Shown: positions 7,639 through 20,599, counted from the stretch's first letter. The stretch is 64,000 bases of DNA from Dermabacter hominis NBRC 106157 (GCF_001570785.1 NZ_BCSI01000001.1:62001-126000), one strand, 5' to 3'. Notes: generated from the sequence alone by a model not told the origin. A program made the numbers and translations.

Positions 7639-8961
7639 GTGGAGCAAGACTCGCACCTCGCGCCTGGTCGCATCCCTCTCGCCGAGCACCGGCGGAGCCT
7701 TCGCGAGCTCGTGGGCGCCGTGCTGGATTCGCCACACGCCCCGGGCGTGGCAACCGTCGGCCTTGAACGTGCCCGAGGCCGCACCCTCTCCCGCGACGTG
7801 ACCTCGCCCGTGAATGTGCCTCCCGTCGCAAACTCGCAGATGGACGGCTTCGCACTCAACGTCGAAAGCCTCGCCTCAACCACCGATGGAGCCCCGATCA
7901 CACTCCCGCTCGGCCCTCTCATTGCGGCGGGCGAAGAGCCCTCGATGCTCGAGCTGGGAACGGCCCGTCCCATCATGACGGGCGCCCCCATCCCCGCGGG
8001 TGCGAACGCCGTGATCCCCGTCGAAGAGACCGCGGTCGGTCGCTTCTCCCAGCGGACGAAGGAAGAATCCGACGTCGGCCAGCAACCGTCGGACCTCAAG
8101 TTTACCCTTGTCCCCGAGCACCGCACCGAGGGGCGTTTCGTGCGCCCCGCGGGAAGCGACACCGAACGCGGCGACGTGGTCGCGCGGGCGGGCCAGGTGC
8201 TGACTGCGCGCCTGATCGGGCACCTCGCTTCCGTTGGCGTGGCCGAAGTGGAGGTGCGCGAGCGGCTGCGCGCCGTTGTGGTCTCGACGGGCAGTGAATT
8301 GCGTGAGCCGGGGGAGCCGGAGCCGGGCGACTGGCGCATTTTTGATGCGAACTCCTTCCTCGTGGCCGCGGCGCTTGAAGACGCGGGGATCGAGGTGTGC
8401 GCCAGGCTTCGTGTGCCGGATGATCCGCTTGCGCTTCTCGATGACGTGGGTGCGGCATGCGCGCGTGCCCGGGCGCATCTTGTCGTGTCGACCGGCGGGG
8501 TGAGTGCGGGGGCCGTCGAACCGATTCGCCAGGCGGCCCAGATGGCAGCCTCGCCGCTGCGCCTCGCGTTCGACAAGGTTGCGATGCAGCCGGGAGGGCC
8601 GCAGGGCCTCGGTATTCTCGCGGCGGAGCATGGCGAGGTCGCGTGGATCGCGCTACCCGGCAACCCGGTTTCGGCGTACGTGAGCCTCGAGATGTTCGTT
8701 CGCGATGCCCTCGCAGCTCCGTCGCGCGCGCGTGTGCACCTGCCGGTGCGCACGCAAACCGGCACGAGCGAGCCTTCCCCGGAGGGGCTCGTGCAGGTGC
8801 GGCGTGCTCGGCTCAACTCTGACTCGACCGTGAAGCTCGTGGGCGGCCCTGGTTCGCATCTCGTGGGCGCTCTCGCCCTGAGCGATGCGCTCGTGCTTAT
8901 TCCCCCGGAGGTCACGCGCGTGGCCGACGGTGACATTCATGAGGTGATGATTCTTCGATGA
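7639..8961 (+). CDS. moeA: Molybdopterin molybdotransferase
   Basis: This enzyme inserts molybdate into adenylated molybdopterin. The 440-residue protein shows the MoeA pattern: QMDGFAL, then GAPIPAGANAVIP, VVSTGSEL, VVSTGGVSAG and ALPGNPVSAYV, with the MoaB/Mog-like domain in the second half. Between about residues 133 and 165 there is a divergent stretch (QRTKEESDVGQQPSDL) that contains one copy of the over-represented 9-mer at 8085-8093. The start is GTG at 7639 with GGAAGGA eight bases upstream. The stop overlaps the moaC start by 4 bases (ATGA), so the genes are coupled. Confidence 0.93.
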   Translation: MEQDSHLAPGRIPLAEHRRSLRELVGAVLDSPHAPGVATVGLERARGRTLSRDVTSPVNVPPVANSQMDGFALNVESLASTTDGAPITLPLGPLIAAGEEPSMLELGTARPIMTGAPIPAGANAVIPVEETAVGRFSQRTKEESDVGQQPSDLKFTLVPEHRTEGRFVRPAGSDTERGDVVARAGQVLTARLIGHLASVGVAEVEVRERLRAVVVSTGSELREPGEPEPGDWRIFDANSFLVAAALEDAGIEVCARLRVPDDPLALLDDVGAACARARAHLVVSTGGVSAGAVEPIRQAAQMAASPLRLAFDKVAMQPGGPQGLGILAAEHGEVAWIALPGNPVSAYVSLEMFVRDALAAPSRARVHLPVRTQTGTSEPSPEGLVQVRRARLNSDSTVKLVGGPGSHLVGALALSDALVLIPPEVTRVADGDIHEVMILR

Positions 8962-9485
8962 CCAGTGTCAACAGTGGCGATAGCAGCCCTCTTACGCACG
9001 TGCGCTCCGACGGTTCGAGCCACATGGTCGATGTGTCGGGCAAAGCCGTCACGACCCGCGAGGCTGTCGCGAGTGCGACCCTGACGAGCCGCGCTGACGT
9101 GATCGACCGGGTTCTCGCAGGCGAGCTGCCCAAGGGGGAGGCGCTCAGCGTCGCCCGAGTTGCGGGCATCATGGCGGCCAAACGCACACACGAGCTGATC
9201 CCGCTGTGCCACCCGCTTCCCATTACCAAGGTCACCGTGGACTTCGCGCGGATCGCTCTCGAGGTGATCGAGGTTCGCGCGCGCGTCAAGACCGAGGGGA
9301 AGACGGGTGTCGAAATGGAGGCGCTCACGGCGGCGAGCGTTGCGGCGCTCACGGTGTACGACATGGTGAAGGCCGTCGATCACCTCGCGGTAATCGGCGA
9401 CGTCAAGGTTCTCGCGAAGTCCGGGGGTAAGAGCGGCGATTGGGACCGTGCCGTCGCGCGCGGCGACAAGGGCGGTGCGCGGTGA
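8958..9485 (+). CDS. moaC: Cyclic pyranopterin monophosphate synthase
   Basis: MoaC converts the product of MoaA to cyclic pyranopterin monophosphate. The 175-residue protein has the family blocks MVDVSGKAVTTREA, KRTHELIPLCHPLPI with the catalytic Lys/His region, EGKTGVEMEALT and YDMVKAVD. Length is normal. It overlaps moeA by 4 bases and mog by 4 bases. The N-terminal segment before the conserved core (residues 1-22) contains a copy of the 9-mer at 9006-9014, read as Ser-Asp-Gly. Confidence 0.95.
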   Translation: MTSVNSGDSSPLTHVRSDGSSHMVDVSGKAVTTREAVASATLTSRADVIDRVLAGELPKGEALSVARVAGIMAAKRTHELIPLCHPLPITKVTVDFARIALEVIEVRARVKTEGKTGVEMEALTAASVAALTVYDMVKAVDHLAVIGDVKVLAKSGGKSGDWDRAVARGDKGGAR

Positions 9486-9976
9486 ATTGTGTGGGGGAGC
9501 GCGGCTGGTCAGCGCGCGTGATCGTCGCCTCGACGCGTGCGGCTCGCGGCGAATACGAGGACCTCACGGGACCCGTGCTCTCCGCGTGGCTTGAACGGTG
9601 CGGGTTTCGCGGGTGTGGCGTCACGGTGGTTCCGGATGGGCCCGACGTTGGCTGCGCCCTTGCAGACGCCATCTCCTCGGGTGTGGATCTCGCGATCACG
9701 ACGGGAGGCACCGGCCTCACGCCGAGCGATGTCACGCCGGAACAAACGCGCCCCCACCTCACGCGAGAGATCCCCGGGATTGCGGAAGCTTTGCGACTCA
9801 AGGGACGAGAATCGACGCCGTACGCGGTAGTGAGCAGGGGGCTTGCCGGTTTCGCCGGTCGCACTCTCGTGGTGAATCTGCCCGGCTCCCGCGGTGGAGT
9901 GAAGGACGGTATGGCGGTGCTCGAGCCCATTGTCGAGCACGTGCTGCGCCAGCGCGATGGGGGAGGTCACGAATGA
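9482..9976 (+). CDS. mog: MogA/MoaB-family molybdopterin adenylyltransferase
   Basis: This protein adenylates molybdopterin before molybdate insertion by MoeA. The 164-residue product shows ARVIVASTRAARG at the N-terminus, ITTGGTGLTPSDVTPE as the ligand-binding core and VVNLPGSRGGVKD near the C-terminus. All three are MoaB/Mog signatures. The GTG start at 9482 overlaps the moaC stop (GTGA). Whether to call it mog or moaB is a matter of convention, because the families cannot be separated by eye. Confidence 0.9.
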   Translation: MNCVGERGWSARVIVASTRAARGEYEDLTGPVLSAWLERCGFRGCGVTVVPDGPDVGCALADAISSGVDLAITTGGTGLTPSDVTPEQTRPHLTREIPGIAEALRLKGRESTPYAVVSRGLAGFAGRTLVVNLPGSRGGVKDGMAVLEPIVEHVLRQRDGGGHE

Positions 9977-10461
9977 GCGACGGGAAAGACGTGAAAGCAG
10001 TGCAGGATGAGCGCGACCCGCACCTCGGCGGCGTCGAGGACCGCGTGCGTCACGCGAGCGTGAGTGGCGAGGCGGTCGCCGTCGCTGACATGGTCCGTTG
10101 TGTCGAGGATCGGCGCTGCGGCGCGCTCGTGACCTTCGACGGGCTCGTGCGCGACCACGATGAGGGACGCGGGGTTGTGCGTCTCGCCTACGAAGCACAC
10201 CCGAGCGCGAGCGAGGTCATGGCCGATGTGGTGCGCACGATCGCCGAGCGCTACGCGGATGTTCTCGTCGCCGCAAGCCACCGCCACGGTGCTCTTGAGG
10301 TGGGCGATTCGGCGCTCGTTGCTGCAGTCGCAGCTCCCCACCGGGCGCGCGCGTTCGAGGCGTGTGCGGATCTCGTGGATGAGGTGAAGGCGCGCGTTCC
10401 GATTTGGAAGGACCAGTATTTTTCCGACGGTACCCACGAGTGGGTTGCCGCGATCGGCTGA
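9973..10461 (+). CDS. moaE: Molybdopterin synthase catalytic subunit
   Basis: MoaE binds two thiocarboxylated MoaD subunits and makes the dithiolene of molybdopterin. The 162-residue protein carries GALVTFDGLVRDHDEG, LAYEAHPSASEVM, ASHRHGALEVGD and the lysine-containing VPIWKDQYF with the terminal THEWV. The first 30 residues are a family-atypical extension. The start overlaps the mog stop by ATGA. The conserved YFSDGTHEW block contains a copy of the 9-mer (10423-10431), one of the few in strongly conserved protein sequence. Confidence 0.94.
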   Translation: MSDGKDVKAVQDERDPHLGGVEDRVRHASVSGEAVAVADMVRCVEDRRCGALVTFDGLVRDHDEGRGVVRLAYEAHPSASEVMADVVRTIAERYADVLVAASHRHGALEVGDSALVAAVAAPHRARAFEACADLVDEVKARVPIWKDQYFSDGTHEWVAAIG

Positions 10462-10496
10462 GGAGCGTCCCGACCTTCGGTTTTTGGGCATGAATA

Positions 10497-10541
10497 AACG
10501 CCCGGCGCTGCTGCGCTCGTAGGAGCGGCGCGCGGGGCGTT
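10497..10541. terminator. Hairpin between convergent moaE and the small 57-residue gene
   Basis: The arms AACGCCCGGCGC and GCGCGCGGGGCGTT pair with small bulges around a GC-rich loop. It lies 35 bases after moaE and 20 bases after the end of the opposing small gene, so it may serve both. No long T run follows. Confidence 0.55.
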
Positions 10542-10562
10542 CGGTAGGTGAGGTTGGGGGAT

Positions 10563-10736
10563 TTAGCGGCCGAGACCGAGGGTTGTCGAGCCCTGGCTGC
10601 TTCGGGCCTGTGCGATTGCCGCAAAGTCGCCGCCAAGTCGGTTCTTGTGAACCGTGTTGTGTCTTTCGACGTCCTGTCCAACCATGTGATCGGCGAGGTT
10701 TTCGAAGGTCTTGAAGATTGAGCGGATGATGGTCAT
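10563..10736 (-). CDS. Small protein of unknown function, 57 residues
   Basis: I do not recognise this family. The predicted protein begins MTIIRSIFKTFENLADH and ends SSQGSTTLGLGR. It is mildly basic, has no membrane segment or Cys, and its N-terminal half looks helical and amphipathic. The start is ATG at 10736 with GAGGA ten bases upstream. A longer open frame to 10973 has no ribosome site. Reasons to think it real are the ribosome site, the hairpin after its stop and the 448-base gap upstream. It is divergent from groES. It could instead be a chance frame. Confidence 0.5.
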   Translation of the reverse strand: MTIIRSIFKTFENLADHMVGQDVERHNTVHKNRLGGDFAAIAQARSSQGSTTLGLGR

Positions 10737-10974
10737 TTTGGGTGTGTCCTCACTACCGGTGGTACCTAATTTGTGCGCGAAAAGTGGCGGTAGAGCGCTC
10801 TCCACCGCTGGTTTCTCACGTGCTTCAATCTTATGAAGTGGACACAAAATCGCGCTAGAGCAGCTCGTGTGATACGGAACCCGGGTTCCGGTATGCCGGA
10901 TATGTGACGTAAAAGCCACGGGCTTATGGGACCTAGGCCCCATTTTGACCCGAATCCCACCCACCTGAATCACC

Positions 10975-11001
10975 TGAATTGCATAGGAGTTGTGGGGGTT
11001 T
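10975..11001. repeat. Half copy of palindrome family R2 (copy a)
   Basis: The stretch TGAATTGCATAGGAGTTGTG followed by GGGGTTT matches the left arm of the full R2 elements at 54211 and 56921. The right arm is missing. It lies just upstream of the groES promoter. The rest of the gap 10737-11016 shows nothing else definite, although GGTACC-containing inverted sequence lies near 10755. Confidence 0.7.
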
Positions 11002-11016
11002 GCGCTCCGCGTAAAG

Positions 11017-11043
11017 CTGGCACTCAGCTTTGACGAGTGCTAA
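11017..11043. promoter_or_regulatory. CIRCE operator 1 of groES (HrcA site)
   Basis: CTGGCACTC, nine bases, then GAGTGCTAA. This matches the consensus TTAGCACTC-N9-GAGTGCTAA with two differences, both in the first half. It overlaps the -35 box, so HrcA binding would block RNA polymerase. Confidence 0.92.
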
Positions 11044-11058
11044 CGGGCACACTAGTCT
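11030..11058 (+). promoter_or_regulatory. Housekeeping-type promoter of groES-groEL
   Basis: A -35 box TTGACG (11030-11035) and a -10 box TAGTCT (11053-11058) are separated by 17 bases. The position between the two CIRCE boxes, about 127 bases before groES, supports it. Confidence 0.75.
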
Positions 11059-11065
11059 TGATCCG

Positions 11066-11092
11066 TTGGCAGTCTCAGCGTGAGAGTGCCAA
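11066..11092. promoter_or_regulatory. CIRCE operator 2 of groES
   Basis: TTGGCAGTC, nine bases, then GAGTGCCAA, which differs from the consensus at two positions on the left and one on the right. It lies just after the -10 box, near the expected transcription start. Confidence 0.85.
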
Positions 11093-11184
11093 AGGTGCGC
11101 CGGGTTGCTCGGCACCGCGACGACGAGCATCCCACCGTGGCACACCCGTCAACTTCACATTGATTAAAGAAGGAGTGAGGTCGC

Positions 11185-13078
<1,894 letters not shown>

Positions 13079-13102
13079 TCAATCGTCGGCCCCCATCTCA
13101 TG

Positions 13103-13146
13103 CGCCCCGCTCCTTGAGGTTTCTCGAGAAGCGGGGCGTATTCTTA
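13103..13146 (+). terminator. Terminator after groEL
   Basis: The perfect 9-bp stem CGCCCCGCT/AGCGGGGCG encloses an 18-base loop and is followed by TATTCTTA. It starts 25 bases after the groEL stop. Confidence 0.8.
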
Positions 13147-13231
13147 GCGGAGTGCACCCAAAACGCGCCACGCGCGCCCACGCACACCGAAGCCCGAACT
13201 GCCGAGACTCGCGAGAGGGAGAGGGGGCCGC

Positions 13232-13975
13232 ATGAGCGCAGCGTTCCACTCACCATCGCGCAGCACGCCCAGGGGTGAGCGCCCCACGCAGGATGTGACG
13301 ACGAGACACAACGGCAAGCCGCACAAGATTGTCATGCGGCCGAGCCCCGCGGCCATGAGCGCCTCGCTCCTTGCGGCGATCGTGTTCACGGTTCTTCTTG
13401 AATTTCTCGTGGGCATCAGTTTCATCGGCCAGGGCCTCTGGAGTGATCCGCGACTGTTTCGCGATCACTGGTTCACCCTGCCGCTTTACGTGTGGTTCGG
13501 CGTCGTGGCTCTTGCGCTCATCGGGGTGCTGCGTATCGTCAGCCAGTGCGTGATCCTTCATGACGATCGGATCAAGGTTCGAGGGCTCTTCCGCATCCCG
13601 CGTTCGGCGCGCTGGAGTGCGCTTTCGGGAATTTGGCTCGTGCGCGACATCTACCGCGGGAAAGAACCCCGTGACCCCGTGGAATCCGAGGTCGATGCCT
13701 TCGATGCCGCCCTCATTATGCGCTCGAGTACGAGCCGCGTTGCGAACCTCTCGGGCGCGTTTTACGGCACGCGGGCGCAGTCAATTCTCGTGCGCGAAGC
13801 CGAGGCTCACGGCGTCAAAATCGACCATATTGATCATGCGCGCCCCGGTGAGCTTGCCCGCATGATGCCCGGCTCGCTGACGGTCATCGATCGTCACCCG
13901 AACATGTTCGTGCTCGCGATTGTCGCGTTCTACGCCGCGCACAATGTGCTGACCTTCATGATCTGGGGGATCTGA
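13232..13975 (+). CDS. Membrane protein of unknown function
   Basis: The 247-residue protein has about 40 polar residues, then two membrane segments (SLLAAIVFTVLLEFLVGI and LYVWFGVVALALIGVL). A soluble region of about 120 residues follows, and one more membrane segment lies at the C-terminus (VLAIVAFYAAHNVLTFMIW). The soluble region, with VILHDDRIKVRGLFRIPRS, resembles a bacterial PH-like domain, but this is a weak impression. Start ATG at 13232 with GAGAGGGGG upstream. It lies alone between the groEL terminator and an RluA-type gene. Function unknown. Confidence 0.75.
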   Translation: MSAAFHSPSRSTPRGERPTQDVTTRHNGKPHKIVMRPSPAAMSASLLAAIVFTVLLEFLVGISFIGQGLWSDPRLFRDHWFTLPLYVWFGVVALALIGVLRIVSQCVILHDDRIKVRGLFRIPRSARWSALSGIWLVRDIYRGKEPRDPVESEVDAFDAALIMRSSTSRVANLSGAFYGTRAQSILVREAEAHGVKIDHIDHARPGELARMMPGSLTVIDRHPNMFVLAIVAFYAAHNVLTFMIWGI

Positions 13976-14004
13976 AGCCACCGGTTCCTTGGCACAATGG
14001 AGCC

Positions 14005-14982
14005 ATGCCTGCCCGCCGTACGAAGCGTTTTGCCCGCCCGCCTTTGCCGCAGAGGGCTGGGCTCGATGCCGTGAGGGTGGTGGCGGCGCCACGCGAGGTG
14101 GGCCGTCCGGTAGGCGAGGTGCTGCTGGAACGATTCCCTGCGCTCGGTTCGCCTGAGGCGCGTGACCTCGGTGCGCGTTTCGCCGAGGGCGAGGTCGTGG
14201 ACCAGCATGGCGCCGCATGGTCAGCCCAGGAGCCGATGGAGCGTGCGCGCGAAGTATTTTTCCACCGGGAGCTCGCGCCGGAACCTTTCGAGCCGGCCGA
14301 GATTCCGATCGTGTACGAGGACGAGCATCTGCTCGTGGTCGCGAAGCCGCGCACGATGGCGAGCATTCCGCGCGGCGAGCACATTCGCCGCAGTGCCCTT
14401 GTGCGGCTGCGAGTCGCGCATAGGCTTCCCGATCTCTCGCCGATTCACCGGCTTGATAAGCAGACCGGCGGGATCCTCGTGCTCTCGAAGATTCCGCAGG
14501 AGCGGGGCGCCTACCAGCAGCTCTTCGCGCGCGGGGAAGTGCAAAAGCGGTACGTGGCGTGGGTGTCGGGGGAGGGGCCGACGCTTGCCGAACTCGAGCG
14601 CGGCCCGATCGAGATCCGCGAACCCATCGCGAAACGGCACGGTGATCTCTGGGCGCACATTGACCCGCATGGGAAAGAGGCGTGGACGAGCGTGCGGATG
14701 ATGCGGCGTGAGGCGGAGAGCCGTCGGAGTCTCGTGAGCCTGGTACCGCATACTGGCCGCACCCACCAGCTGCGCGTGCACCTTGCACACGTGGGCTTGC
14801 CGATTGTGGGGGACGAACTGTATCCCGCGCCCCCGCCCGATCCCGCGACGGGGGAGCGGTCACGACGGGACGTGAGTGAGCCTCTCGCCCTGTGGAGCGT
14901 GCTCATGGCGTTCACTGATCCGGTGACGGGCAAGGAGCGTCGGTTCGAGTGGTGGCCGCCGGAGGTGCCGGGAGATGACTGA
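14005..14982 (+). CDS. RluA-family RNA pseudouridine synthase
   Basis: The enzyme isomerises specific uridines in rRNA or tRNA to pseudouridine. The 325-residue protein has the family core: IVYEDEHLLVVAKP, then PIHRLDKQTGGILVLS with the catalytic aspartate, KRYVAWVSG and TGRTHQLRVHLAHVGLPIVGD. The N-terminal 90 residues might be a degenerate S4-like RNA-binding region. The target uridine cannot be inferred. It overlaps the next gene by 8 bases. Confidence 0.9.
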   Translation: MPARRTKRFARPPLPQRAGLDAVRVVAAPREVGRPVGEVLLERFPALGSPEARDLGARFAEGEVVDQHGAAWSAQEPMERAREVFFHRELAPEPFEPAEIPIVYEDEHLLVVAKPRTMASIPRGEHIRRSALVRLRVAHRLPDLSPIHRLDKQTGGILVLSKIPQERGAYQQLFARGEVQKRYVAWVSGEGPTLAELERGPIEIREPIAKRHGDLWAHIDPHGKEAWTSVRMMRREAESRRSLVSLVPHTGRTHQLRVHLAHVGLPIVGDELYPAPPPDPATGERSRRDVSEPLALWSVLMAFTDPVTGKERRFEWWPPEVPGDD

Positions 14983-15616
14983 GCGCATTGAGCCGCGTGT
15001 GAAAGGTGGCCGGATCGCGCTCGGCCCGACCTTCGTCGCGCGCCTAGTGCCGTGGCTCAAGTGGGGAGCGCCGCTCCTTGCCGCGCTGTTCCTTCCGGTC
15101 ACGGGCCTGTATGTGGGGCGTATCAGCGGTTGGCCATGGTTTGTGTCGCTCCCGCTCGCGTGGTGTGCGGGCTGGGCCCTGCTCGCGCTGCTCATGCTCG
15201 CCGTGCTCGCGTGCGTGCACAGAACTACCTGGTGGGACCCGGTTGCGGGCGAGGTCCGCCGGGGCCGGCAGCATCTTGCGGTCGCGCACGTCCAGGCGGT
15301 GGTTCCGGACTTTCGGCCTCAGGGTGTCACGGCGCTGGAGGCGGGGGAGGGGGCCCGACGCTTGCTCATCCCCTATAGCGGCTGGGACGACCGCAGTTAC
15401 GAGGGAATCGCCGAATTCGAGGGGAGTGTATTTGCGGGGGAGGGGGTATCTCGCCCGCAGTTGCTCGCACGTGACCGAGCCGCGCGAAAGTCCTGGGAGA
15501 ACCGCGCTCTTGCGAAGAAGTACGGGATGGCGTGGCGCGGCGAATTCGAGGATCCGCACGTGTTTCTTGAAGCATTTGATGCGCGCAGGAAGCAACTGGC
15601 AAGGAGGCGGCGCTAA
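14975..15616 (+). CDS. Membrane protein of unknown function
   Basis: The 213-residue protein has two membrane segments between residues about 30 and 80 (LLAALFLPVTGLYVG and WALLALLMLAVLACV), then a soluble domain rich in charged residues with a basic tail, QLARRRR. No known family is recognised. The ATG at 14975 has GGAGG nine bases upstream and lies inside the end of the pseudouridine synthase gene, so the two are probably translated together. guaB follows after 9 bases. Confidence 0.75.
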   Translation: MTERIEPRVKGGRIALGPTFVARLVPWLKWGAPLLAALFLPVTGLYVGRISGWPWFVSLPLAWCAGWALLALLMLAVLACVHRTTWWDPVAGEVRRGRQHLAVAHVQAVVPDFRPQGVTALEAGEGARRLLIPYSGWDDRSYEGIAEFEGSVFAGEGVSRPQLLARDRAARKSWENRALAKKYGMAWRGEFEDPHVFLEAFDARRKQLARRRR

Positions 15617-17122
<1,506 letters not shown>

Positions 17123-17131
17123 AGCCTGGGG

Positions 17132-20100
17132 CTATTCGGCGCGCAGGGCCTCGACCGGGTCCTGTCGCGCCGCCCTCCCCGAGGGGATCACGCCCGCCAG
17201 TACGGTGAGCAGCACCGAGATTCCCACGAGGATCACTCCCGCTAGTGGCGGGAGGCTCGCAATATTCTCGACGTCGAATTTCTGCTCAACGATGATGTTC
17301 GCTGGAATGCACAGCAGAAGCGTGATGCCCACACCAATAAGGCCCGCGAGAAGCCCCTCGATGACCGTTTCCGCATTGAACACGTGGCGGACGTCGGCCT
17401 TTGACGCCCCTACCGCACGCAGGATGCCAATTTCCTTACGCCGCTCAAGCACGGAAATGTAGGTGATGATCGCGATCATGATCGACGAGACCACGAGCGA
17501 GATCGACACGAAGGCGATGAGCATCCACGTGATCACGTTGATAATGCTCGTCACCGAGCTCATGAGCATCCCCACCATGTCGGTGTAGACGATCTCCTTC
17601 TTCTTCTCGCCCCGCGCCTTGGCCTGCGCGTTGTAGGAGTCGAGAATGGCCTTGACCTTGTCCTTGTCCTTGAAACTCGCCGGGTAAATATCGACTTGAT
17701 CGGGACTCGTGCGGTCTGCCCAGCCGAGCTTTTCGAGATTGTCCTCGTAGCTTGCCGCGCGCGTCGACACCATCGTCGACATGAACGCAGCGAGCTCTTC
17801 CTTGTCCATGTTCATTTCGAACGCATCGGCGAATTTCTCCGGATCGACACTCATGGCATTCGCGAAATTCTCGCCCATCGTGGACATCGCGTCATTGATC
17901 TGGCGTTCAATCTCGCCCTGGAGTGCGCTCATGTATTCCTGCATCATGGAGCCGATCGCGTTCGTCAAATACCCGCCGATGGCCTGTTGAATTTGGCTTG
18001 CGAGGGCGCCGCCTAGCTGGGTGGAGAGCTGCTCGGCGATGGCGCTCGAGAGATCGTTGCTGACCGCGGAGGAAACGTCCTTGAGGGCCGGATCGTCGCC
18101 GAGGGCCTCGAAAAGTTGCTGTTCAAGTAGCGCGCGATCGACCACCTTGTCGGAGTTCGAAATCTCGTCTAGTTTCCCTTTGACCTCGTCGGTCTGCATG
18201 TACTCAAGCACGACCTCGGCCGTGTCCCGATCGGGAATCTGGTCGCCGTCGGAATCCGCATGCGCCGCGTAGTACTCCTGAAAGCCCTGGATGAGCGCGC
18301 CCGCCTCGCCGCTGAGGTACGCGCCGGCACCGGGCCGGATCACGTCGCCCTCAAGCGCCTTCGCGAGCGCGCCCTGGAGGTCGATATCGGCGAGCTGGGG
18401 GTAGCGCGCGGTGAGGCCGGCAAGGTCGAGGTCCTGGGGTTTCACGGTTGGGGGTCCGACGGTTGCCGCGCCCGGGTCGAGGCTCGAAAGATCAAGGTCG
18501 CTCATATCGAGTGCGCCCGGATCGAAGTTCGGTGCAGGCATCGAGCTGAGATCGAGACCGCTGAGGTCCATCTGGAGTTTCGACTCGTCGATCTGGAATG
18601 CGCCGCGGATCTTCTCCTGGTCGACCGTAAACAGGGAGCTCATGTCAAAGTCGTCGCCCTGATCGTCGTTTTTGAGTTCGTCGAATGTCTTTCCAGTGAA
18701 AACGTCGACATCGGGATGCGCCCGCTGCTCGTGGACGATCTCCGACTGGGCAGCTTCGGTGATGACCTGGTCCGTGAGGGCGGGGAGGTAGGAGATGCCC
18801 TGCTGGAGCGCGCCCATGTCCTCGCCTTCGTTGGGGCGCACGATGCCGACGATCGTGAGGCGCTCGCCTTTTTCGATCTTCTCGCGCATGAAGTCGGCAT
18901 CGCCGCTGCGGTCGATCCACGTGCCGGTGTCGTCGTTGTGGGTGTAGGTCTCGAAGGCGTTGACGCGCGAGAACTCGGTGCCGATGATCTGGTCGTAGGT
19001 GTACTCGCCGGGTTTTGTGGAGTTCTTGTCTCCCGAGGTGCGGTCGGAATCTCCCGATGCTCGGCCAGCCTGCGTGTTCTCCATCATTTCGTCGAGTTTC
19101 GCGTGGTCCTTGAGGCCGAGTGTGTACTCGTATAGATCGGGCATTCGGCCATTTTCGTCGAGAACGAGCACGAGTTCGTGCGCGTTTGTTGGCCAGCGGC
19201 CGTCGAGGACCCGGTATTTCGAGGTGTAGAGCGCGGTGTTTTCGGGAAGCTGACGGAAGGCGTCCATCGAGAACATTGCGCTCGCGGGGCTGAGCGAGAA
19301 GCCTCCCGAGTATTGAGAAAACGCCTGTTCAGGGTGGACTTGCACGGGTTTGTCGGTGCCGAGCGCGTAGATCTGGGGTTCGGCTGCATACGAGTATTCG
19401 ATCGCCTTGACGTAGGAGTTGATTCCTCCTCCGTTGGCGTCGAAATACTTCTTGAGGGAGGCGAGATCGTTGGTGCTCGTCGAGTTCATGGAGCGCGTGT
19501 ACATCTCAACGGCGCGCACCGTGTTCGCTTTTTCTTCGCCTTTGGGCTTGGCGTTCGCGAGTCCCGATTCCATCGAGACCCCCGTTTTTTGGATACTGAG
19601 CGGGTAGTTCGCGAGAGCGTTTTCCTCGGTTTTGGCGATGTAGCTGTTGACGCCGTTCGCGAGCGCGAGAATCGCGGCGATACCGATGATGCCGATCGAG
19701 CCCGCGAACGAGGTCATGATCGTGCGGCCTTTTTTCGTCATGAGGTTGTTGAAGCTGAGCATGAGTGCCGTGAGCGGCCCCATGCGGGTGTTGCGCGTGG
19801 GTTTCGCTTCGCGCGTCTCCTCGAGGGCCGGGTCGAAGGGATCGGAATCACCGACGACGTGGCCGTCGGCAAACTCGACGACGCGGGTTGCGTATTCGTG
19901 GGCGAGCTCGGGGTTGTGAGTGACCATGATGACGAGGCGATCGCTCGCGACCTCGCGAAGAAGGTCCATGACCTGCACGGACGTGGCGGAGTCGAGGGCA
20001 CCCGTGGGCTCGTCGGCGAGAAGAATCTCGGGGTCGTTGATGAGGGCGCGTGCAATAGCGACTCGCTGCATTTGCCCGCCGGAAAGCTGGCTCGGTTTCT

Positions 20101-20509
20101 TGTGCACGTGTTCGCCAAGGCCCACTTTGGCGAGGGCATCGAGAGCGCGTTCACGGCGCTCGGACCGTCCGACGCCCGAGAGTGTGAGAGCGAGCTCAAC
20201 GTTCGCAAGGACACTTTGGTGGGGGATGAGGTTGTAGCTCTGGAAAACGAAACCGATGCGGTTGTTGCGGTAGCGATCCCAGTCGCGGTCCTTGAAGTTT
20301 TTCGTCGAGATACCGTCGATCACGAGGTCGCCGGAGTCGAAGTGGTCGAGGCCGCCAATCACGTTGAGCATCGTGGTTTTGCCAGATCCGGATTGGCCGA
20401 GGATCGCGACGAACTCGTTGTCACGAAACGCGACGCTCACGCCGGCAAGCGCGACCTGGGTAAAGGTGCCCGTCGTGTAGGACTTGGTGATGTTGTGCAG
20501 TTCGAGCAC
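17132..20509 (-). CDS. Large ABC transporter with fused ATPase and FtsX-type permease (MacB-like)
   Basis: The 1125-residue protein joins an ATPase (about 1-235) to an FtsX/MacB-type membrane part. The ATPase shows GQSGSGKTT at 38-46, [27 protein letters not shown] and VTHNPELA. The first membrane segment is near 265-290. A very large extracellular domain follows (about 290-985), and the last 130 residues hold three membrane segments with [18 protein letters not shown] and [12 protein letters not shown]. MacB-type proteins do mechanical work on the outer surface or export peptides or lipoproteins; the substrate here is unknown. The extracellular part includes Asp-Leu-Ser repeats and long helical stretches. 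GTG start at 20509 with GGAGA upstream. It faces guaB with only 9 bases between. Confidence 0.88.
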   Translation of the reverse strand: MLELHNITKSYTTGTFTQVALAGVSVAFRDNEFVAILGQSGSGKTTMLNVIGGLDHFDSGDLVIDGISTKNFKDRDWDRYRNNRIGFVFQSYNLIPHQSVLANVELALTLSGVGRSERRERALDALAKVGLGEHVHKKPSQLSGGQMQRVAIARALINDPEILLADEPTGALDSATSVQVMDLLREVASDRLVIMVTHNPELAHEYATRVVEFADGHVVGDSDPFDPALEETREAKPTRNTRMGPLTALMLSFNNLMTKKGRTIMTSFAGSIGIIGIAAILALANGVNSYIAKTEENALANYPLSIQKTGVSMESGLANAKPKGEEKANTVRAVEMYTRSMNSTSTNDLASLKKYFDANGGGINSYVKAIEYSYAAEPQIYALGTDKPVQVHPEQAFSQYSGGFSLSPASAMFSMDAFRQLPENTALYTSKYRVLDGRWPTNAHELVLVLDENGRMPDLYEYTLGLKDHAKLDEMMENTQAGRASGDSDRTSGDKNSTKPGEYTYDQIIGTEFSRVNAFETYTHNDDTGTWIDRSGDADFMREKIEKGERLTIVGIVRPNEGEDMGALQQGISYLPALTDQVITEAAQSEIVHEQRAHPDVDVFTGKTFDELKNDDQGDDFDMSSLFTVDQEKIRGAFQIDESKLQMDLSGLDLSSMPAPNFDPGALDMSDLDLSSLDPGAATVGPPTVKPQDLDLAGLTARYPQLADIDLQGALAKALEGDVIRPGAGAYLSGEAGALIQGFQEYYAAHADSDGDQIPDRDTAEVVLEYMQTDEVKGKLDEISNSDKVVDRALLEQQLFEALGDDPALKDVSSAVSNDLSSAIAEQLSTQLGGALASQIQQAIGGYLTNAIGSMMQEYMSALQGEIERQINDAMSTMGENFANAMSVDPEKFADAFEMNMDKEELAAFMSTMVSTRAASYEDNLEKLGWADRTSPDQVDIYPASFKDKDKVKAILDSYNAQAKARGEKKKEIVYTDMVGMLMSSVTSIINVITWMLIAFVSISLVVSSIMIAIITYISVLERRKEIGILRAVGASKADVRHVFNAETVIEGLLAGLIGVGITLLLCIPANIIVEQKFDVENIASLPPLAGVILVGISVLLTVLAGVIPSGRAARQDPVEALRAE

Positions 20510-20599
20510 GGCTCTCCATGGTTGCTCGCGCGGAGGGGGTCTTTCCTCATCCTACGGCCGGCCACGTTTAAATGTCCCACCCCGACGTAGGCTTGTGAC

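Noticed and set aside
7539-8936. Upstream extension of the moaA frame by over 460 codons
   Set aside because: It runs antisense through moeA, has Arg/Ser-rich low-complexity sequence and no ribosome site. The true start at 7538 has AGGAG.
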